64,000 nucleotides of DNA from Rhodopseudomonas palustris (GCF_007005445.1 NZ_CP041387.1:4978907-5042906); one strand, 5' to 3'; positions 19,436-29,516 are shown, counted from the stretch's first letter. The notes: generated by a model not told the origin, from the sequence alone. Numbers and translations are program-made.

Positions 19436-20830
19436 ATGCGCGGACTCTACAGCTCCAGCGGTAAATGGTGGCCCGGCGCCATTCCGCTGGTCATTCTCTG
19501 GGCGATCGCCGCTTGGACGACGATGCCGGCCGTGGAAGCCGACCTTGGCGCTCGCGCCACGGCCGTGCTCAAGGACACCGTTCTCGACAAGACGAGAATC
19601 ACCGCAGCGGGCCGCGACATCACGCTGGCCGCCGAGGCGTTCTCCGAGGAGGGGCGCCGCGCCGCGGTGTCCGCGGTCGAGGCTGTGCCGGGGCTTCGTC
19701 TGGTGAACGACCGGACCAGACTGGTTCCGGAAGCCTCTCCTTATGTCTGGTCGATCGAGCGCGATGTGGTGCGGGTGACACTGACCGGCAGTGCGCCGCT
19801 GCCGGCGAGCCGTACCCGGCTGGTCGACGGCGCGCGGTCGGTGGTCGGCGGTGTCGAGGTGATCGACCGGATGGCGCTGGCGCGCGGCGCCCCGCAGCGG
19901 TTCGACGCCGCCGCGATGCTGCTGATCGACCAGATCGGCAAGTTGAAGCAGGGCAGGATCACCCTGACGGGCACGCAAGTTGCGCTGAAGGGGATGGCCA
20001 GGGATATCGGCGGCCGGGAGTCGATCGCCGCGGCACTGCGCAACCTGCCCGATGGTTACACGATCGGCGACAACGAGATCGAAGCACCGCCTTACGTGTT
20101 CCGCGCCTATAAGGATCCGGTCGCCGGGCAGGTCGCGCTCGACGGCTATGTTCCGGACAACGCCGTGCATGCCGCGCTCGCCGCCGCCACCGGCCGCAAG
20201 TTCTTCGGCGAGAAGGTGGTCGATAACCTCAAGGCCAGCGTCGGCGCCCCGAAGGGCTTTCTCGACGCCGCGGTGACGGCGCTGGGCGCGCTGTCACGGC
20301 TGTCGACCGGCACCCTGGTACTGTCGGACCGGGAGATCCATCTGTCCGGCGATGCGCTTTACGAGGCCGCGGCGAGCCAGATCCGCGGCGGGCTCAACAA
20401 GGAACTGCCGCAGGGCTGGACGGTGAAGGCCGACCTCTCGGTAAAGCCGGCGGCGGCGCCGGTGGACGCCTCGGTGTGCCAGCAATTGTTCAATGGCCTG
20501 CTGGCCAAGACCACCGTGCAGTTCGATTCCGCCAGCGCCGGGATTTCCAAGGATTCCGCCGGTCTGCTGGACCGGCTGATCGAGACCGCGATGCGCTGTC
20601 CCAACGCCAGGATCGAGATCGCCGGCCACACCGACAGCGACGGCGACGACGCCTTCAACCAGTCGCTGTCGGAAAAGCGCGCGCGCGCGGTGGTCGACTA
20701 CATGGTGCGGGCCGGCGTGACGCCCGAGCGTCTTCAAGCGTTCGGCTACGGCAGCAAGATTCCGCTCTCCGGGAACGATTCCGACGCCGGCAAGGCGAAG
20801 AATCGCCGGATCGACTTCGTGGTCAGGTGA
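19436..20830 (+). CDS. OmpA-family protein with BON-like repeats
   Basis: A 464-residue envelope protein. One N-terminal membrane anchor (PLVILWAIAAWT, about residues 15-30) is followed by three or so BON-like repeats of about 70-75 residues (the ITAAGRDITLAAEAF, ITLTGTQVALKGMARD and LVLSDREIHLSGDAL units mark them). The C-terminal OmpA/MotB domain (about 340-464) has TVQFDSASAGI, IEIAGHTDSDGD and KNRRIDFVV, the residues that hold meso-diaminopimelate in peptidoglycan. The layout resembles ArfA/OmpATb of mycobacteria: inner-membrane anchored, peptidoglycan bound. It overlaps in operon with the small membrane protein that follows three bases later. Confidence 0.85.
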   Translation: MRGLYSSSGKWWPGAIPLVILWAIAAWTTMPAVEADLGARATAVLKDTVLDKTRITAAGRDITLAAEAFSEEGRRAAVSAVEAVPGLRLVNDRTRLVPEASPYVWSIERDVVRVTLTGSAPLPASRTRLVDGARSVVGGVEVIDRMALARGAPQRFDAAAMLLIDQIGKLKQGRITLTGTQVALKGMARDIGGRESIAAALRNLPDGYTIGDNEIEAPPYVFRAYKDPVAGQVALDGYVPDNAVHAALAAATGRKFFGEKVVDNLKASVGAPKGFLDAAVTALGALSRLSTGTLVLSDREIHLSGDALYEAAASQIRGGLNKELPQGWTVKADLSVKPAAAPVDASVCQQLFNGLLAKTTVQFDSASAGISKDSAGLLDRLIETAMRCPNARIEIAGHTDSDGDDAFNQSLSEKRARAVVDYMVRAGVTPERLQAFGYGSKIPLSGNDSDAGKAKNRRIDFVVR

Positions 20831-20833
20831 CGC

Positions 20834-21130
20834 ATGGTGGCTTTGGCGGATTTCTTCTGGGGCTGGCTGATCGGATCGCTGCTGCTCGGCTTCGCGGTCG
20901 GCTGGATCTCGGTGGTGCATCGCGGACCCGACCTGTCGAAGAACGCCTTGCTGGGGATCGGCGGCATCGCTGCGGTGCTGCTCGGGCTCTCGCTGGCGCG
21001 GCTGGTTCCGGGCCGGGCCGGCTACTGGCTCGACCTTTTCCTGGCCATGCTGGCTGCCTATCTGATCGGTTGTGCCATCGGCTCGTGGCTCCGCTATTGG
21101 GTGGTGGCGCGGCAATCGCAGCGGTCCTGA
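20834..21130 (+). CDS. small integral membrane protein
   Basis: A 98-residue protein with three predicted membrane helices (about residues 6-28, 38-56 and 62-88) and a short basic tail. It starts three bases after the OmpA-family stop and is almost certainly cotranslated with it. I do not recognise the family. The pairing suggests an inner-membrane partner for the anchored OmpA-like protein. Confidence 0.75.
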   Translation: MVALADFFWGWLIGSLLLGFAVGWISVVHRGPDLSKNALLGIGGIAAVLLGLSLARLVPGRAGYWLDLFLAMLAAYLIGCAIGSWLRYWVVARQSQRS

Positions 21131-21362
21131 GCTGGTGACCGGCGTCGCTGCGACGATAGGTCCCGCGCTGCAGCGAAAGCCAATAACGGCGAAGTCGCAG
21201 CCGACGGCCGAACCGGATTCGAGACGCCGAAAGCTGCCCTCGGGGGTCGACCGAATTCCACTCGGCCGGAAAACACGCTACCAACGACCGGCGGCCGGCC
21301 TCAGTTCGGCACACGTGCCGGAACACCAGGGGTAGATCGCGGCGAAGGGGATCGAGGTCTCG

Positions 21363-22397
21363 ATGCGGATCGCAATACGCAGGACGATCAAAGTTCTGCG
21401 CGAGAAGCAAATCCTGCACAAACTCGGTGTTGCGGTCAGCATCGCGATCATCGCAGCCGCCTGCTATGTTCTGTATCACATTCTCCGTGGCATCGACACC
21501 GACCGGGTGCTCGATGCGATGAGCCAGACCGACCCGAGCTCGATTGCGCTCGCCGCGGTGTTCGTCGCCGCCGGCTATTTCACCCTGACGTTCTACGATC
21601 TGTTTGCCGTCCGTGCGATCGGGCGCGACGACGTGCCTTACCGGGTCAACGCGCTCGCCGCCTTCACCAGCTATTCGATCGGTCACAATGTCGGCGCCAG
21701 CGCGCTGACCGGCGGTGCGGTGCGCTACCGGATCTACTCGGCCTGGGGACTCGATGCGATCGACGTCGCCAAGGTTTGCTTTCTCGCCGGCCTGACGTTC
21801 TGGCTCGGCAATGCCGCAGTGCTTGGCCTCGGCGTGGCGTATCATCCGGAAGCGGCCTCGGCGGTCGATCAATTGCCGCCTGAGGTCAATCGGGTTCTTG
21901 CGCTGCTGATCATCGCCGGGCTGGCGGTCTACGTCGCCTGGGTGTCGATCAAGCCGCGCTGCGTCGGGCGCGGCAGTTGGACGGTGACGCTGCCCGGCGG
22001 CAAGCTGACGCTGCTGCAGATCGGGATCGGCATCGTCGACCTCAGCTTCTGTGCGCTGGCGATGTACGTGCTGACGCCCGAAGAGCCGCATGTCGGCTTC
22101 GTCGTGGTCGCGGTGATCTTCGTGTCGGCGACTCTGCTCGGCTTCGCCAGCCACTCGCCCGGCGGTCTCGGCGTGTTCGACGCTGCGATGCTGGTCGGCC
22201 TTTGGCAGATGGACAAAGAAGAGCTGCTCGCCGGCATGCTGCTGTTCCGTCTGCTGTACTACATCGTGCCGTTCGTGATATCGATCCTCGTACTCGCGAT
22301 CCGGGAGATCGTGCTCGGTGCGAGGCCGAAGCGGGTCCGCCCGCTGGGCGAAGCGCTGGAGCCGAAGCCGGTGCGCGGAGATCCCTCACCAGGTTGA
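21363..22397 (+). CDS. YbhN/LPG-synthase-like membrane protein (UPF0104)
   Basis: A 344-residue protein with eight or so membrane helices. The FTSYSIGHNVGASALTGGAVRYR segment (from about residue 100) and the FASHSPGGLGVFDAAML segment (about 265-281) are signatures of the family that includes YbhN and the flippase half of MprF. Members move or process phospholipids; the exact substrate is unknown. It ends three bases before phoR and probably shares its transcript, which may place it under phosphate control. Start at 21,363 (ATG CGG) shortly follows a GGGGAT-type binding site. Confidence 0.8.
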   Translation: MRIAIRRTIKVLREKQILHKLGVAVSIAIIAAACYVLYHILRGIDTDRVLDAMSQTDPSSIALAAVFVAAGYFTLTFYDLFAVRAIGRDDVPYRVNALAAFTSYSIGHNVGASALTGGAVRYRIYSAWGLDAIDVAKVCFLAGLTFWLGNAAVLGLGVAYHPEAASAVDQLPPEVNRVLALLIIAGLAVYVAWVSIKPRCVGRGSWTVTLPGGKLTLLQIGIGIVDLSFCALAMYVLTPEEPHVGFVVVAVIFVSATLLGFASHSPGGLGVFDAAMLVGLWQMDKEELLAGMLLFRLLYYIVPFVISILVLAIREIVLGARPKRVRPLGEALEPKPVRGDPSPG

Positions 22398-22400
22398 GCC

Positions 22401-23765
22401 ATGACCACCGCCCCCGCGCCCGACGAGCAAGCCCGCCCCGGTCGTGATCTCGTATTCGCGGCGCCGGCCGCGCCGGCTTCGCTGCTGACGCATTGGTCTG
22501 ACCGGCTCCGTCATGCGGCGATCATCCTGCTGGCCGCGGTGCTGGCGCTCACCGCGCTGGTGCTGTTCGCGGACCTCGCGGTCGTGCCGGCGCTCGCCGC
22601 CTTCGTCGGCCTCGTCGCGGCGGCGCTGGTGCCGTGGCGTCTGCACGACGGCGCCAATGCGATCGACGACACTCTCGGCATCAGTCCGGTGGAAATGCCG
22701 GTGGTGAGTGCCATCGTCGGCGGCATGCCGGACCCGGCGGTGCTGCTCGATCGTGCCGGCCGCGTCATTCATCTCAACGCCGCGGCCGCGCAACTGGCGC
22801 CGGCGCTGCGGGTGCGTGAATTGGCGCAGTTCGCACTGCGCAGCCCCGAGATAGTCACCGCGCTGCGCGAGGCGATCGCCACCTCCGAGCCGCGCCGCGT
22901 CTCCTATCTCGATCACGGCTCGATCGAGCGCTGGCTCGAACTGATCATCGCCCCGGTGGAGGTGCCGACCGCGTTCGGCGGTACCGATCAGTGCATGTTG
23001 ATGACGTTCCACGATCTCACTCCGCTACGCCGGGTCGAGGAGATGCGCGCCGATTTCGTCGCCAACGCCAGCCACGAACTGCGCACGCCGCTCGCCGCGT
23101 TATCGGGTTTCATCGACACGCTGCAGGGGCAGGCGCGCGACGATCCGAAAGCGCGCGAACGTTTCCTCGGAATCATGCACGCCCAGGCGACCCGGATGGC
23201 GCGTCTGATCGACGATCTGCTGTCGCTATCGCGGGTCGAGCTCAGTGTGCACGTCCGGCCCGACGCTCTGATCGACCTGCGGCCGCTGATCAAGCAGGTC
23301 ACCGACGGCCTCGAGCCGCTGGCGAAGGAGCGCCAGGTGGTGATCGATCTGGATCTGCCCGAGGAGCCGGTGACGATCGCGGGCGACCGCGAAGAACTGT
23401 TGCGGCTGTTCGAGAACCTGATCGAGAACGCGCTGAAATACGGCGCCTCCGGCGGACGCGTCGTCGTTTCGGTGACGGCTTCGGTCTCGGGCGACGGCGT
23501 GCCGGAGTATCGTGCGCTGGTCCGCGATTTCGGACCGGGTATCGCCCCGGAGCACCTGCCGCGGCTGACCGAGCGCTTCTACCGGGTCGATGTCGGCGAC
23601 AGTCGATCCCAAGGCGGTACCGGGCTAGGATTATCCTTGGTGAAACATATTGTTAACCGCCATCGCGGCCGGCTTTTGATCGAAAGCGTGCTGAAAAAAG
23701 GTGCGACTTTCACCGTCTGTCTGCCTCGGGGAAAGCCCCAGGTCGTAGTTGAAAAAGTCAATTAA
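22401..23765 (+). CDS. phoR: phosphate regulon sensor kinase
   Basis: A 454-residue histidine kinase. Two close membrane helices (about residues 38-76) are followed by a PAS domain (about 100-200: DPAVLLDRAGRVIHLNAAA), HisKA with FVANASHELRTPLAAL (about 213-228), and HATPase with LFENLIENALKYG, DFGPGI and GGTGLGLSLVKH. Lack of a sizable periplasmic domain is normal for PhoR, which reads phosphate through the Pst transporter and PhoU. It precedes pstSCAB-phoU-phoB, the usual alphaproteobacterial order. Confidence 0.92.
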   Translation: MTTAPAPDEQARPGRDLVFAAPAAPASLLTHWSDRLRHAAIILLAAVLALTALVLFADLAVVPALAAFVGLVAAALVPWRLHDGANAIDDTLGISPVEMPVVSAIVGGMPDPAVLLDRAGRVIHLNAAAAQLAPALRVRELAQFALRSPEIVTALREAIATSEPRRVSYLDHGSIERWLELIIAPVEVPTAFGGTDQCMLMTFHDLTPLRRVEEMRADFVANASHELRTPLAALSGFIDTLQGQARDDPKARERFLGIMHAQATRMARLIDDLLSLSRVELSVHVRPDALIDLRPLIKQVTDGLEPLAKERQVVIDLDLPEEPVTIAGDREELLRLFENLIENALKYGASGGRVVVSVTASVSGDGVPEYRALVRDFGPGIAPEHLPRLTERFYRVDVGDSRSQGGTGLGLSLVKHIVNRHRGRLLIESVLKKGATFTVCLPRGKPQVVVEKVN

Positions 23766-23780
23766 TTCATTTGGTTAGTG

Positions 23781-23820
23781 AAGTCACATGACTGTCATCA
23801 AACCCTCATAAAAGGTCAAC
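23781..23820 (+). promoter_or_regulatory. tandem Pho boxes upstream of pstS
   Basis: Four PhoB half sites occur at an exact 11-base period: AAGTCAC (23,781), CTGTCAT (23,792), CCCTCAT (23,803) and GGTCAAC (23,814), with the A-rich spacers CAAA and AAAA after the second and third. CTGTCAT-N4-CTGTCAT is the classical Pho box, so the middle pair is the core site. It ends about 78 bases before the pstS start. Confidence 0.8.
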
Positions 23821-23897
23821 CGACCGCCCGTAGACGGGGCGGGGTAAGCGCAGTCGGGCGCGCGGAGCGCTTCGCTTACAGATGGAGAACCTTCCCC

Positions 23898-24908
23898 ATG
23901 AATTTCATCAAGGCAATCGTCGCGGCCGGCATGGTTGCGGCGTCGACGTCGGCCTTCGCCGCCGACATCACCGGCGCGGGTGCGAGCTTTCCTTTCCCGA
24001 TCTATTCGAAGTGGGCCGATGCCTATAAGAAGGAAACCGGCAACGGTCTGAACTACCAGTCGATCGGTTCGGGCGCCGGCATCAAGCAGATCATCGCCAA
24101 GACCGTGACGTTCGGCGCCACTGACGCTCCGCTGAAGCCCGAGCAGCTCGAGAAGGAAGGCCTGGCGCAGTGGCCGATGGTGATGGGCGCGATCGTCCCC
24201 GTCATGAATATCGAAGGCATCAAGCCCGGCGAAATGGTGCTCGACGGCAACACCCTCGCCAAGATCTATCTCGGTGAGATCAAGGCCTGGAACGATCCGG
24301 CGATCGCCAAGCTGAACCCGAAGCTGAAGCTGCCGACCGACGCGATCGCCGTCGTGCGCCGCTCGGACGGCTCGGGCACCACGTTCAACTTCACCGACTA
24401 TCTGTCGAAGGTGAGCGCCGACTGGAAGTCGAAGGTCGGCTCGGGCACCGCGGTCGAATGGCCGGTCGGTGTCGGCGCCAAGGGTAACGAAGGCGTTGCC
24501 GGCAACATCAGCCAGACCAAGAACTCGATCGGCTACGTCGAGTACGCCTACGCCAAGCAGAACAAGCTGACCTACGCGTCGATGATCAACAGCGCCGGCA
24601 AGACCGTGCAGCCGACCATGGCGTCGTTCCAGGCCGCCGCTGCCAACGCGGATTGGGCGAAGGCTCCGGGTTACTACCTGATCCTCACCAATCAGCCTGG
24701 CGACGCGTCCTGGCCGATCGCCGCCGCGACCTTCATCCTGATGCACAAGGACGCGACCGACAAGGCGGCCTCGACCGAAGCCCTGAAGTTCTTCAAGTGG
24801 GCGTTCGAGAAGGGCGGCAAGATGGCCGAAGAACTCGACTACGTCCCGATGCCGGACTCGGTCGTCAAGCAGGTCGAGAAGACCTGGGCCTCCGAGATCA
24901 AGAGCTGA
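23898..24908 (+). CDS. pstS: phosphate ABC transporter, periplasmic binding protein
   Basis: A 336-residue protein with a signal peptide (residues 1-22, [10 protein letters not shown] to SAFA). The mature protein begins [17 protein letters not shown]; the phosphate-binding loops GSGAGIKQI and [16 protein letters not shown] are plain. The start at 23,898 rather than 23,778 is set by the signal peptide. First gene of the pst operon, under the Pho boxes at 23,781-23,820. Confidence 0.96.
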   Translation: MNFIKAIVAAGMVAASTSAFAADITGAGASFPFPIYSKWADAYKKETGNGLNYQSIGSGAGIKQIIAKTVTFGATDAPLKPEQLEKEGLAQWPMVMGAIVPVMNIEGIKPGEMVLDGNTLAKIYLGEIKAWNDPAIAKLNPKLKLPTDAIAVVRRSDGSGTTFNFTDYLSKVSADWKSKVGSGTAVEWPVGVGAKGNEGVAGNISQTKNSIGYVEYAYAKQNKLTYASMINSAGKTVQPTMASFQAAAANADWAKAPGYYLILTNQPGDASWPIAAATFILMHKDATDKAASTEALKFFKWAFEKGGKMAEELDYVPMPDSVVKQVEKTWASEIKS

Positions 24909-25128
24909 TCGCAGAACGACCAGGCGGCGCGGTTCCGACAGCGGATCGCGCCGCCGCCGGCCGCGCCGGAACTCGAGCCTTCGGGTTGAGTTCCGGCTCG
25001 GTCTTCGCGAACGCGATCACGTTCGCAGCGAGCCACGATGAGCGATCGTGGCAATTCCTGACAAACTGAAATCTCCAGGCTACGCGGCGCGGAAAGTCGT
25101 AACCTGCACCGGCACAAGGGGAAATGGC

Positions 25129-26130
25129 GTGGCGGACATGGCGGTGGACACTACAGGGTTGCAAGCGGCTGCCGGACCTTTCGATCGCGCCAAGGCGCTG
25201 AGCGCCTTCAAGCTGGGTGACAAGACATTCTATTGGGCCACGCGCGCCTGCGCGATCTCGGTCCTGCTGATCCTCGGCGGCATCATCCTGTCGCTGTTCG
25301 TCGGTGCCTGGCCGGCGATCCAGGAATTCGGCCTGTCGTTCCTGACCACCGCGCGCTGGGCGCCGGCCAACGACCCGCCGGTACTCGGCGCGCTCGGCCC
25401 GATCTACGGCACGCTTGTGACGTCGCTGATCGCGATGATGATCGCCATCCCGGTCGGTCTCGGCATCGCGATCTTCCTCACCGAGCTGTGCCCGATGTGG
25501 CTGCGCCGCCCGATCGGCCTCGCCATCGAACTGCTGGCCGGCATTCCGTCGATCATCTACGGCATGTGGGGCTTCTTCGTGCTCGGGCCGTTCCTGGCCA
25601 ATCATTTCCAGCCGGCGATGATCGCGCTGTTCGAGGGCGTGCCGGTGCTCGGCGACATCTTCGCGGGACCGCCGTCCTATCTCAGCCTGTTCAACGCCTC
25701 GCTGATCCTGGCCATCATGGTGTTGCCGTTCATCACCGCGATCTCGGTCGACGTGTTCAAGACCGTGCCGCCGGTGCTGAAAGAGGCCGCCTACGGCGTC
25801 GGCTGCACCACCTGGGAAGTCGTGCGCAGCGTCGTGATCCCCTACACCCGGGTCGGCGTGATCGGCGGCATCATGCTGGCGCTCGGCCGCGCGCTCGGCG
25901 AGACCATGGCGGTCACCTTCATTATCGGAAACTCGTTCAGGATCACCGGATCGATCTTCTCGCCCGGCACCACGATCTCGGCGGCGATCGCCTCGGAATT
26001 CGCCGAAAGCGACGGTTTGCATCAGTCCGGCCTGATCCTGCTCGGCCTGCTGCTGTTCATCCTCACTTTCATGGTGCTGGCTGCGGCGCGGCTGTTGCTG
26101 ATGCGTCTCGAAATGAAGGCGGGAAAGTAA
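25129..26130 (+). CDS. pstC: phosphate ABC transporter permease
   Basis: A 333-residue inner-membrane permease. The GTG start at 25,129 follows AAGGGG at ideal distance; an ATG at 25,138 is the alternative. After a cytoplasmic lead of about 35 residues come six or more membrane helices; the permease motif EAAYGVGCTTWEVVRSVVIP is the loop that docks the ATPase. It abuts pstA with no gap. The 220-base space after pstS shows a short GC-rich inverted region but no T-run. Confidence 0.94.
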   Translation: MADMAVDTTGLQAAAGPFDRAKALSAFKLGDKTFYWATRACAISVLLILGGIILSLFVGAWPAIQEFGLSFLTTARWAPANDPPVLGALGPIYGTLVTSLIAMMIAIPVGLGIAIFLTELCPMWLRRPIGLAIELLAGIPSIIYGMWGFFVLGPFLANHFQPAMIALFEGVPVLGDIFAGPPSYLSLFNASLILAIMVLPFITAISVDVFKTVPPVLKEAAYGVGCTTWEVVRSVVIPYTRVGVIGGIMLALGRALGETMAVTFIIGNSFRITGSIFSPGTTISAAIASEFAESDGLHQSGLILLGLLLFILTFMVLAAARLLLMRLEMKAGK

Positions 26131-26994
26131 ATGTCCCTCAACGCGCACAACAATCCGATCTATGTCCGCCGGCATCGCAGCGACGTGGTCGTCAAGGTGC
26201 TGTGCTCCATCGCCGCCGTGTTCGGCGTCACCTGGCTGGCGCTGATCCTGTTCACGCTGTTCTGGAATGGCCTCGCCGGTCTCGATCTCGGCGTGTTCAC
26301 CAAGAGCACGCCGCCTCCCGGGTCGACCGACGGCGGCCTGCTCAACGCCATCGTCGGCTCCGTGATCATGACGGTGCTCGGCGTCGGCATCGGTGCGCCG
26401 CTCGGCCTGTTCGCCGGCACCTACCTGGCCGAATACGGCAAGTACGACAAGCTGACCTCGGTGATCCGTTTCATCAACGACATCCTGCTCAGCGCGCCGT
26501 CGATCATCATCGGCCTGTTCATCTACGGCGCGGTGGTGGTGACGATGGGGCGATTCTCCGCGCTCGCCGGCGCGCTGGCGCTCGCGGTGATCGTGATTCC
26601 GGTGGTGGTGCGGACAACCGAGGACATGCTGCTGCTGGTTCCGAGTTCGCTTCGCGAAGCGGCGTCCGCGCTCGGGCTGCCGCGCTCGCTGGTGATCCGC
26701 CGGATCGCCTATCGGGCCGCTCGCGCCGGTCTGATCACCGGCATTCTGCTCGCCACCGCGCGCGTCGCCGGTGAAACCGCGCCGCTGCTGTTCACCGCGC
26801 TCAGCAACCAGTTCTTCAGCCTGGACCTCAGCCGCACGATGGCCAACCTGCCGGTGACCATCAACAACTTCGTGCAGAGCCCCTACGACTACTGGAAGCA
26901 GCTCGCCTGGACCGGCGCGCTGCTGATCACCCTGACCGTTCTCGCCCTCAACATCGGCGCGCGTATCATCGGCGCGGAGAGGACCCCGAAATGA
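26131..26994 (+). CDS. pstA: phosphate ABC transporter permease
   Basis: A 287-residue permease with six membrane helices. The ATPase-docking loop reads [21 protein letters not shown] (first 20 residues of the match at about 176-195). It starts directly after the pstC stop and overlaps pstB by four bases. With PstC it forms the membrane channel of the high-affinity phosphate importer. Confidence 0.94.
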   Translation: MSLNAHNNPIYVRRHRSDVVVKVLCSIAAVFGVTWLALILFTLFWNGLAGLDLGVFTKSTPPPGSTDGGLLNAIVGSVIMTVLGVGIGAPLGLFAGTYLAEYGKYDKLTSVIRFINDILLSAPSIIIGLFIYGAVVVTMGRFSALAGALALAVIVIPVVVRTTEDMLLLVPSSLREAASALGLPRSLVIRRIAYRAARAGLITGILLATARVAGETAPLLFTALSNQFFSLDLSRTMANLPVTINNFVQSPYDYWKQLAWTGALLITLTVLALNIGARIIGAERTPK

Positions 26995-27815
26995 CCGAGA
27001 TCTCGATCGCGACCAATGTTCCCTCAGCGGCGATGCCGCCGATCGGCGCCCAGCCGGACGGTCCGCCCAAGATGACCGTGCGGGATCTGAATTTCTACTA
27101 CGGCCAGAACCACGCGCTGAAGCACATCAACCTCGCGCTCGCCGCCAACCGGGTCACCGCCTTCATCGGCCCGTCGGGTTGCGGCAAGTCGACCTTGCTG
27201 CGGATCTTCAACCGGATGTACGATCTGTATCCGGGCCAGCGGGCCGACGGCCAGGTGCTGCTCGACAACACCAACATCCTCGACCCCAAGCTCGACCTCA
27301 ATCTGCTGCGCGCCCGGGTCGGCATGGTGTTCCAGAAGCCGACGCCGTTCCCGATGACGATCTACGACAACATCGCGTTCGGCGTCCGTCTGTACGAGAA
27401 GATTTCCAAGTCGGAGATGGACGGCCGGGTCGAGAAGGCGCTGCGCGGCGCCGCGTTGTGGAACGAGGTCAAGGACAAGCTCAGCGCCTCCGGCCTCAGC
27501 CTGTCGGGCGGTCAGCAGCAGCGGCTGTGCATCGCCCGGACCATCGCGGTGCGGCCCGAAGTGATCCTGTTCGACGAGCCGTGCTCGGCGCTCGACCCGA
27601 TCTCGACCGCCAAGATCGAGGAACTGATCGACGAGCTCAAGGAGCAGTACACGATCGCGATCGTCACTCACAACATGCAGCAGGCGGCCCGCGTGTCGGA
27701 ATCGACCGCCTTCATGTATCTCGGGGAGCTGATCGAGTTCGGGCCGACCAACAAGATCTTCACCTCGCCGAACGATCGGCGCACCCAGGATTACATCACC
27801 GGCCGGTTCGGCTGA
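26991..27815 (+). CDS. pstB: phosphate ABC transporter ATPase
   Basis: A 274-residue ATPase. Walker A is GPSGCGKST (about residues 60-68), the Q-loop lies in [17 protein letters not shown], the signature is [16 protein letters not shown], and Walker B is [14 protein letters not shown] 26-residue Pro/Ala-rich lead precedes the ABC domain. It overlaps the pstA stop by four bases (ATGA). Confidence 0.96.
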   Translation: MTEISIATNVPSAAMPPIGAQPDGPPKMTVRDLNFYYGQNHALKHINLALAANRVTAFIGPSGCGKSTLLRIFNRMYDLYPGQRADGQVLLDNTNILDPKLDLNLLRARVGMVFQKPTPFPMTIYDNIAFGVRLYEKISKSEMDGRVEKALRGAALWNEVKDKLSASGLSLSGGQQQRLCIARTIAVRPEVILFDEPCSALDPISTAKIEELIDELKEQYTIAIVTHNMQQAARVSESTAFMYLGELIEFGPTNKIFTSPNDRRTQDYITGRFG

Positions 27816-27838
27816 CGCCGCGGGCGAGGAGAACGGAC

Positions 27839-28555
27839 ATGGGATTCGAGCACACCACCAAGGCGTTCGACGGCGATCTGCAGGAGTTGACGCGGTTGGT
27901 CGCCGAAATGGGCGGCCTCGCCGAACGCCAGATCGTCGACTCGGTCGACGCGTTGATTAGGCGCGATGTCGCGCTGGCCTCGCGCGTGGTTGCGGCCGAT
28001 GCCGAGATCGACCAGATGCAACGCAGCATCGAAGAGCGCGCGGTGCTCACGATCGCCCGGCGGCAGCCGATGGCGATCGACCTGCGCGAGATCGTCGGGG
28101 CGATGCGGGTCGCGACCGATCTGGAGCGGATCGGCGATCTGTCGAAGAACATCGCCAAGCGCGTCAATGCCATCGACAGCGACTTTCATCCGCTGAAGCT
28201 GATCCGCGGACTGGAGCACATGACCGATCTGGTGCAGTCGCAGGTCAAGGCGGTGCTCGACGCCTACACGGCCCACGATCTGCCGGCCGCGATGGTGGTG
28301 TGGAACGGTGACGAGGAAGTCGACGCGATCTGCACCTCGCTGTTCCGCGAGCTGCTCACCTACATGATGGAAGATCCGCGCAACATCTCGTTCTGCATCC
28401 ATCTGATGTTCTGCGCCAAGAACATCGAGCGGATCGGCGATCACGCCACCAACATCGCCGAGACGGTATTCTACATGATCGAGGGGCAGCAGATCATGGA
28501 CAAGCGCCCCAAGGGCGACACGACGACCTTCGCGAACGCGACGCCGGGCAACTGA
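27839..28555 (+). CDS. phoU: phosphate transport and signalling regulator
   Basis: A 238-residue cytoplasmic protein made of two PhoU helical repeats. The metal-binding motifs are ERIGDLSKNIAKR (about residues 98-110) and ERIGDHATNIAE (about 199-210). PhoU links the Pst transporter to PhoR and silences the regulon when phosphate is plentiful. The start MGFEHTTKAF at 27,839 lies 24 bases after pstB and follows GAGGAGAA. Confidence 0.95.
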   Translation: MGFEHTTKAFDGDLQELTRLVAEMGGLAERQIVDSVDALIRRDVALASRVVAADAEIDQMQRSIEERAVLTIARRQPMAIDLREIVGAMRVATDLERIGDLSKNIAKRVNAIDSDFHPLKLIRGLEHMTDLVQSQVKAVLDAYTAHDLPAAMVVWNGDEEVDAICTSLFRELLTYMMEDPRNISFCIHLMFCAKNIERIGDHATNIAETVFYMIEGQQIMDKRPKGDTTTFANATPGN

Positions 28556-28628
28556 CGTCGATCCCGCCGCCGGCTCCCGGGCCGCCGGCGGTGCACGAAC
28601 CGGGACGAGGACTAAGACGAGGACGACG

Positions 28629-29342
28629 ATGGCTGCGCGCATTCTGGTGGTCGAAGACGAGGAAGCGCTGACGACGCTGCTGCGATACAATCTGGAATCC
28701 GAAGGCTACGAGGTCGAGGCGGTGGCGCGCGGCGACGACGCAGACACTCGGATGAAAGAGCGGATTCCCGATCTGGTGGTGCTGGACTGGATGCTGCCGG
28801 GCCTGTCCGGCATCGAGCTGTGCCGCCGGCTGCGGGCCCGCCCGGAAACCAAGCAACTGCCGATCATCATGCTGACGGCGCGCGGCGAAGAAAGCGAGCG
28901 CGTCCGCGGGCTCGCGACCGGTGCCGACGACTACATCGTCAAGCCGTTCTCGGTGCCGGAACTGTTGGCGCGGGTGAAGGGTTTGCTGCGCCGGGCGGCG
29001 CCGGAACGGCTCGCCACCGTGCTGGCCTACGGCGATCTCGAACTCGACCGCGACAAGCGCCGGGTGGCGCGTTCCGGCCGGCCGATCGATCTCGGACCGA
29101 CCGAATATCGGCTGCTCGAGTTCTTCCTCGAACATCCCGGCCGGGTATTCAGCCGCGAGCAACTGCTCGACGGCGTGTGGGGCCGCGACATCTACATCGA
29201 CGAGCGCACTGTCGACGTCCACATCGGGCGCCTGCGCAAGCTGCTGAATATCGGCCGCGAACAGGATCCGATCCGCACCGTCCGCGGCGCCGGCTACGCC
29301 CTCGACGACCGCTTCGCCAAGGTGGAAGGCAGCCCATCGTAG
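28629..29342 (+). CDS. phoB: phosphate regulon response regulator
   Basis: A 237-residue OmpR-type regulator. The receiver carries Asp11-Glu12 and phospho-acceptor Asp55 in LVVLDWMLPG, with Lys in YIVKPFS; the winged helix spans about 135-232 and contains LGPTEYRLLEFFLEHPGRVF and VRTVRGAGYAL. It closes the pst-pho operon and would bind the Pho boxes upstream of pstS. Confidence 0.95.
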   Translation: MAARILVVEDEEALTTLLRYNLESEGYEVEAVARGDDADTRMKERIPDLVVLDWMLPGLSGIELCRRLRARPETKQLPIIMLTARGEESERVRGLATGADDYIVKPFSVPELLARVKGLLRRAAPERLATVLAYGDLELDRDKRRVARSGRPIDLGPTEYRLLEFFLEHPGRVFSREQLLDGVWGRDIYIDERTVDVHIGRLRKLLNIGREQDPIRTVRGAGYALDDRFAKVEGSPS

Positions 29343-29364
29343 TTGTTAGCAGGTTTGCGGCGGA

Positions 29365-29472
29365 GGGTTGGCAAGGCGAAGCGTGCCCACCAAATCCCTC
29401 GTTTCAAACAGCGATGACAGTGAACGTGATTTTGTGACCCGTGGGCACGGCGCTACGCGCCCTTGCCGACCC
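29365..29472. repeat. palindromic intergenic repeat, family 4
   Basis: Two inverted arms: the left contains GGCGAAGCGTGCCCACC and the right GTGGGCACGGCGCTACGC, each edged by GGTTGGCAAG or its near complement. The 50-odd bases between them show nothing else. Elements built on GTGGGCAC...GTGCCCAC are common in Bradyrhizobium-group genomes. It lies right after phoB and before the truncated acyl-CoA synthetase. Confidence 0.7.
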
Positions 29473-29516
29473 GACCGCTGTTGCGATCGTTCAGCCGCGG
29501 CCTCAGCCCAACATCG

